From UBA1351 sp963677625 (GTDB taxonomy: Bacteria > Bacillota > Clostridia > Lachnospirales > Vallitaleaceae): 64,000 nt of DNA. The position numbers and the translations under genes are program-made. The stretch's first letter is position 1, and each line of letters begins with the position of its first letter. The notes beneath the pieces were generated by a model. That model was not told the DNA's origin, searched no databases, and worked only from the letters and a program-made list of their open reading frames with translations. The stretch is from the NCBI GenBank assembly GCA_963677625.2, contig CAXXSW010000010.1, forward strand, positions 186,001 to 250,000, in the 5' to 3' direction. Positions 62,622 to 64,000 of the stretch are shown here, piece by piece.

Positions 62622-64000
62622 ATATTTTCAAAAGACTTTTGCAATGTCAGAAAAAGGAGCAAAAAATTTAATTAGTGCTATATGGATGTCTACGCTGATG
62701 AATTTAAGTTTTATGTTACCTGTTATTATTGGATTTCAATTTCTAGATCAGAGTATGAAGAAAATGTTAGGTACTTCAGATGGTTCTATTAATACGGTCA
62801 CTTACTATATTATTATGGGATGTGTATCACTGTTAGTTATGTTTGTTATAGCTTATTTTCAGTATGACTCAACGTATACAAGAATCTATGAGGAAAGTGC
62901 TAAGCGTAGGATAGATTTAGCTGAAACATTAAGAAAACTGCCACTGGCTTTCTTTGGAAAAAAAGATATTGCCGATTTGAGTGCGACTATTATGGAAGAT
63001 GCTACCCAAATTGAACAGCTATTTTCCCATGCGGTTCCTCAGATATTTGCCGCGGGTGTTACCATGGCCATTATGGCGAGTATGATGTTTTTATATAATT
63101 GGCAGATGGCGTTGGCTGTTTTTTGGGTAGTTCCGGTTGCTTTTCTAGTTTTTTATTTATCTAGAAAATTTCAAAAAAGAAGTCATACAGAAATGTATGT
63201 CCTTAAAAGAGATATATCTGATAATTTTCAAGAAGCATTGGATTCGGTTCATGAGATAAAATCCTACAATCGTGAAGATGACTACAGTGATGTTTTAGAC
63301 AGCAAGTTAGACCACTATGAAAAACGGTTGATCAGTTCGGAGTTACTACTGGGAGCGTGTATCAATCTGTCTTATGCGATATTAAGACTTGGGTTGCCAA
63401 GTGTTATGCTGATAGGGGCGTACTTGATGAGTCAGGGGCAAGTAAGTATTTTTTCATACTTAGTATTCCTTGTTATCACTGCAAGAGTATATAACCCGAT
63501 AATGGAAATTATGGACAATCTGGCGTTATTGCTCTACTTAAATGTTCGCATAAACCGTATGAAAGAGATGGACGCCATGCCTCGTCAGGAAGGTAGTAAA
63601 AATTTTACACCTGCCAATTATGACATTAAGTTTGAACATGTAGATTTTTCTTATATTGATGGTGTACAGACGCTAAGTGATATTAACTTTACGGCAAAGC
63701 AGGGTGAAGTTACAGCACTGGTAGGGCCTTCAGGTGGCGGTAAATCAACAGTTGCCAAGTTAGCTGCCAGATTTTGGGATGCCAATTATGGAAAAGTAAC
63801 TTTAGGAGGTGTTGATATCTCAACTACTGACCCTGAAACTTTACTTAAGTATTACTCAATTGTATTCCAGGATGTTACCTTATTTAATTCTAGCGTGATG
63901 GAGAATATCAGATTGGGGAGAAAGGACGCTTCGGATGATGAGGTAAGAGAAGCAGCCAGATTAGCCAGATGTGATGAGTTTATCAATCGGTTACCGGATG
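62614..64000 (+). CDS. ABC transporter, second half-transporter, partial
   Basis: Open from ATG 62614 to the window end (462 codons). Six membrane helices (starting NLISAIWMSTLMNLSFMLPV) and the start of an ATPase with Walker A GPSGGGKST and Q-loop IVFQDVTLFN; the signature and Walker B lie beyond the window. GAGGAGG lies inside the end of the first gene. It forms a heterodimer with the previous product. Confidence 0.9.
   Translation, partial: MHKYFQKTFAMSEKGAKNLISAIWMSTLMNLSFMLPVIIGFQFLDQSMKKMLGTSDGSINTVTYYIIMGCVSLLVMFVIAYFQYDSTYTRIYEESAKRRIDLAETLRKLPLAFFGKKDIADLSATIMEDATQIEQLFSHAVPQIFAAGVTMAIMASMMFLYNWQMALAVFWVVPVAFLVFYLSRKFQKRSHTEMYVLKRDISDNFQEALDSVHEIKSYNREDDYSDVLDSKLDHYEKRLISSELLLGACINLSYAILRLGLPSVMLIGAYLMSQGQVSIFSYLVFLVITARVYNPIMEIMDNLALLLYLNVRINRMKEMDAMPRQEGSKNFTPANYDIKFEHVDFSYIDGVQTLSDINFTAKQGEVTALVGPSGGGKSTVAKLAARFWDANYGKVTLGGVDISTTDPETLLKYYSIVFQDVTLFNSSVMENIRLGRKDASDDEVREAARLARCDEFINRLPD

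Overview
The window looks like a low-GC chromosome segment of an anaerobic Clostridia-type Firmicute. The grounds are AT-rich coding sequence, strong GGAGG ribosome sites, a T-box-like leader, an Ile/c-di-GMP style of RNA regulation, YesM/YesN sensor pairs, SLH-domain surface protein and BlaI/BlaR1, Fur and ArsR control. Assignment below class level is inference. Much of the window is accessory DNA with several broken genes and insertion-sequence remnants.

Layout. 1-3079: end of a GH2 beta-galactosidase, an AEC-type transporter and guaA. 3080-14690: a probable island in the 3' end of guaA, bounded by two copies of a guaA-end sequence; it carries a c-di-GMP riboswitch in front of a PAS-PAS-GGDEF-HD-GYP protein, a small membrane protein and a 2921-residue cyclic-glucan-synthase-like giant. 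14905-16568: AP2-domain gene split by an IS256-family element. 16688-29021: beta-glucan utilisation locus (YesM/YesN pair, ABC sugar importer, GH5, and a GH5-GH3 multimodular enzyme). 29100-30210: decayed IS3-family remnants. 30490-37478: surface lectin/repeat/SLH protein with an in-frame stop, then a frameshifted 7TMR-DISM kinase and its SARP-type response regulator. 37655-41823: lipoprotein, aminoglycoside-phosphotransferase-like kinase, GNAT and gene fragments. 41833-44921: arsenic operon (ArsR, CoA-disulfide-reductase/rhodanese, ACR3). 45011-47931: truncated IS200, BlaI/BlaR1-like operon. 48124-53006: lipoprotein, MalT-like LuxR regulator, DUF4386 protein, T-box-like leader with a small (Ile-Ser-Asp)-repeat ORF and a GNAT. 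53315-54545: a GNAT and a CD3324-like protein. 54787-59558: a recombinase-linked invertible two-gene cassette. 59735-64000: Xre membrane regulator and a Fur-boxed ABC transporter pair.

The strongest candidate for an undescribed system is at 54787-59558. A membrane-anchored P-loop NTPase with a helical-repeat tail (54816-57188, +) and a serine-hydroxymethyltransferase-like PLP enzyme (57185-58462, -) lie tail to tail with overlapping stop codons. Their 5' ends are a 34-bp inverted repeat (33/34 identical) that holds the ribosome site and start codon of each gene. A XerC/D-like tyrosine recombinase is encoded immediately outside the right repeat. Inversion would exchange the two genes precisely. 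The outer arm of the right repeat completes an 11-bp hairpin that would bury the ribosome site of whichever gene sits there, whereas the left repeat lacks this arm and follows an extended -10 promoter. This suggests a one-or-the-other expression switch with the left side as the expression site. What the two alternative proteins do is not known.
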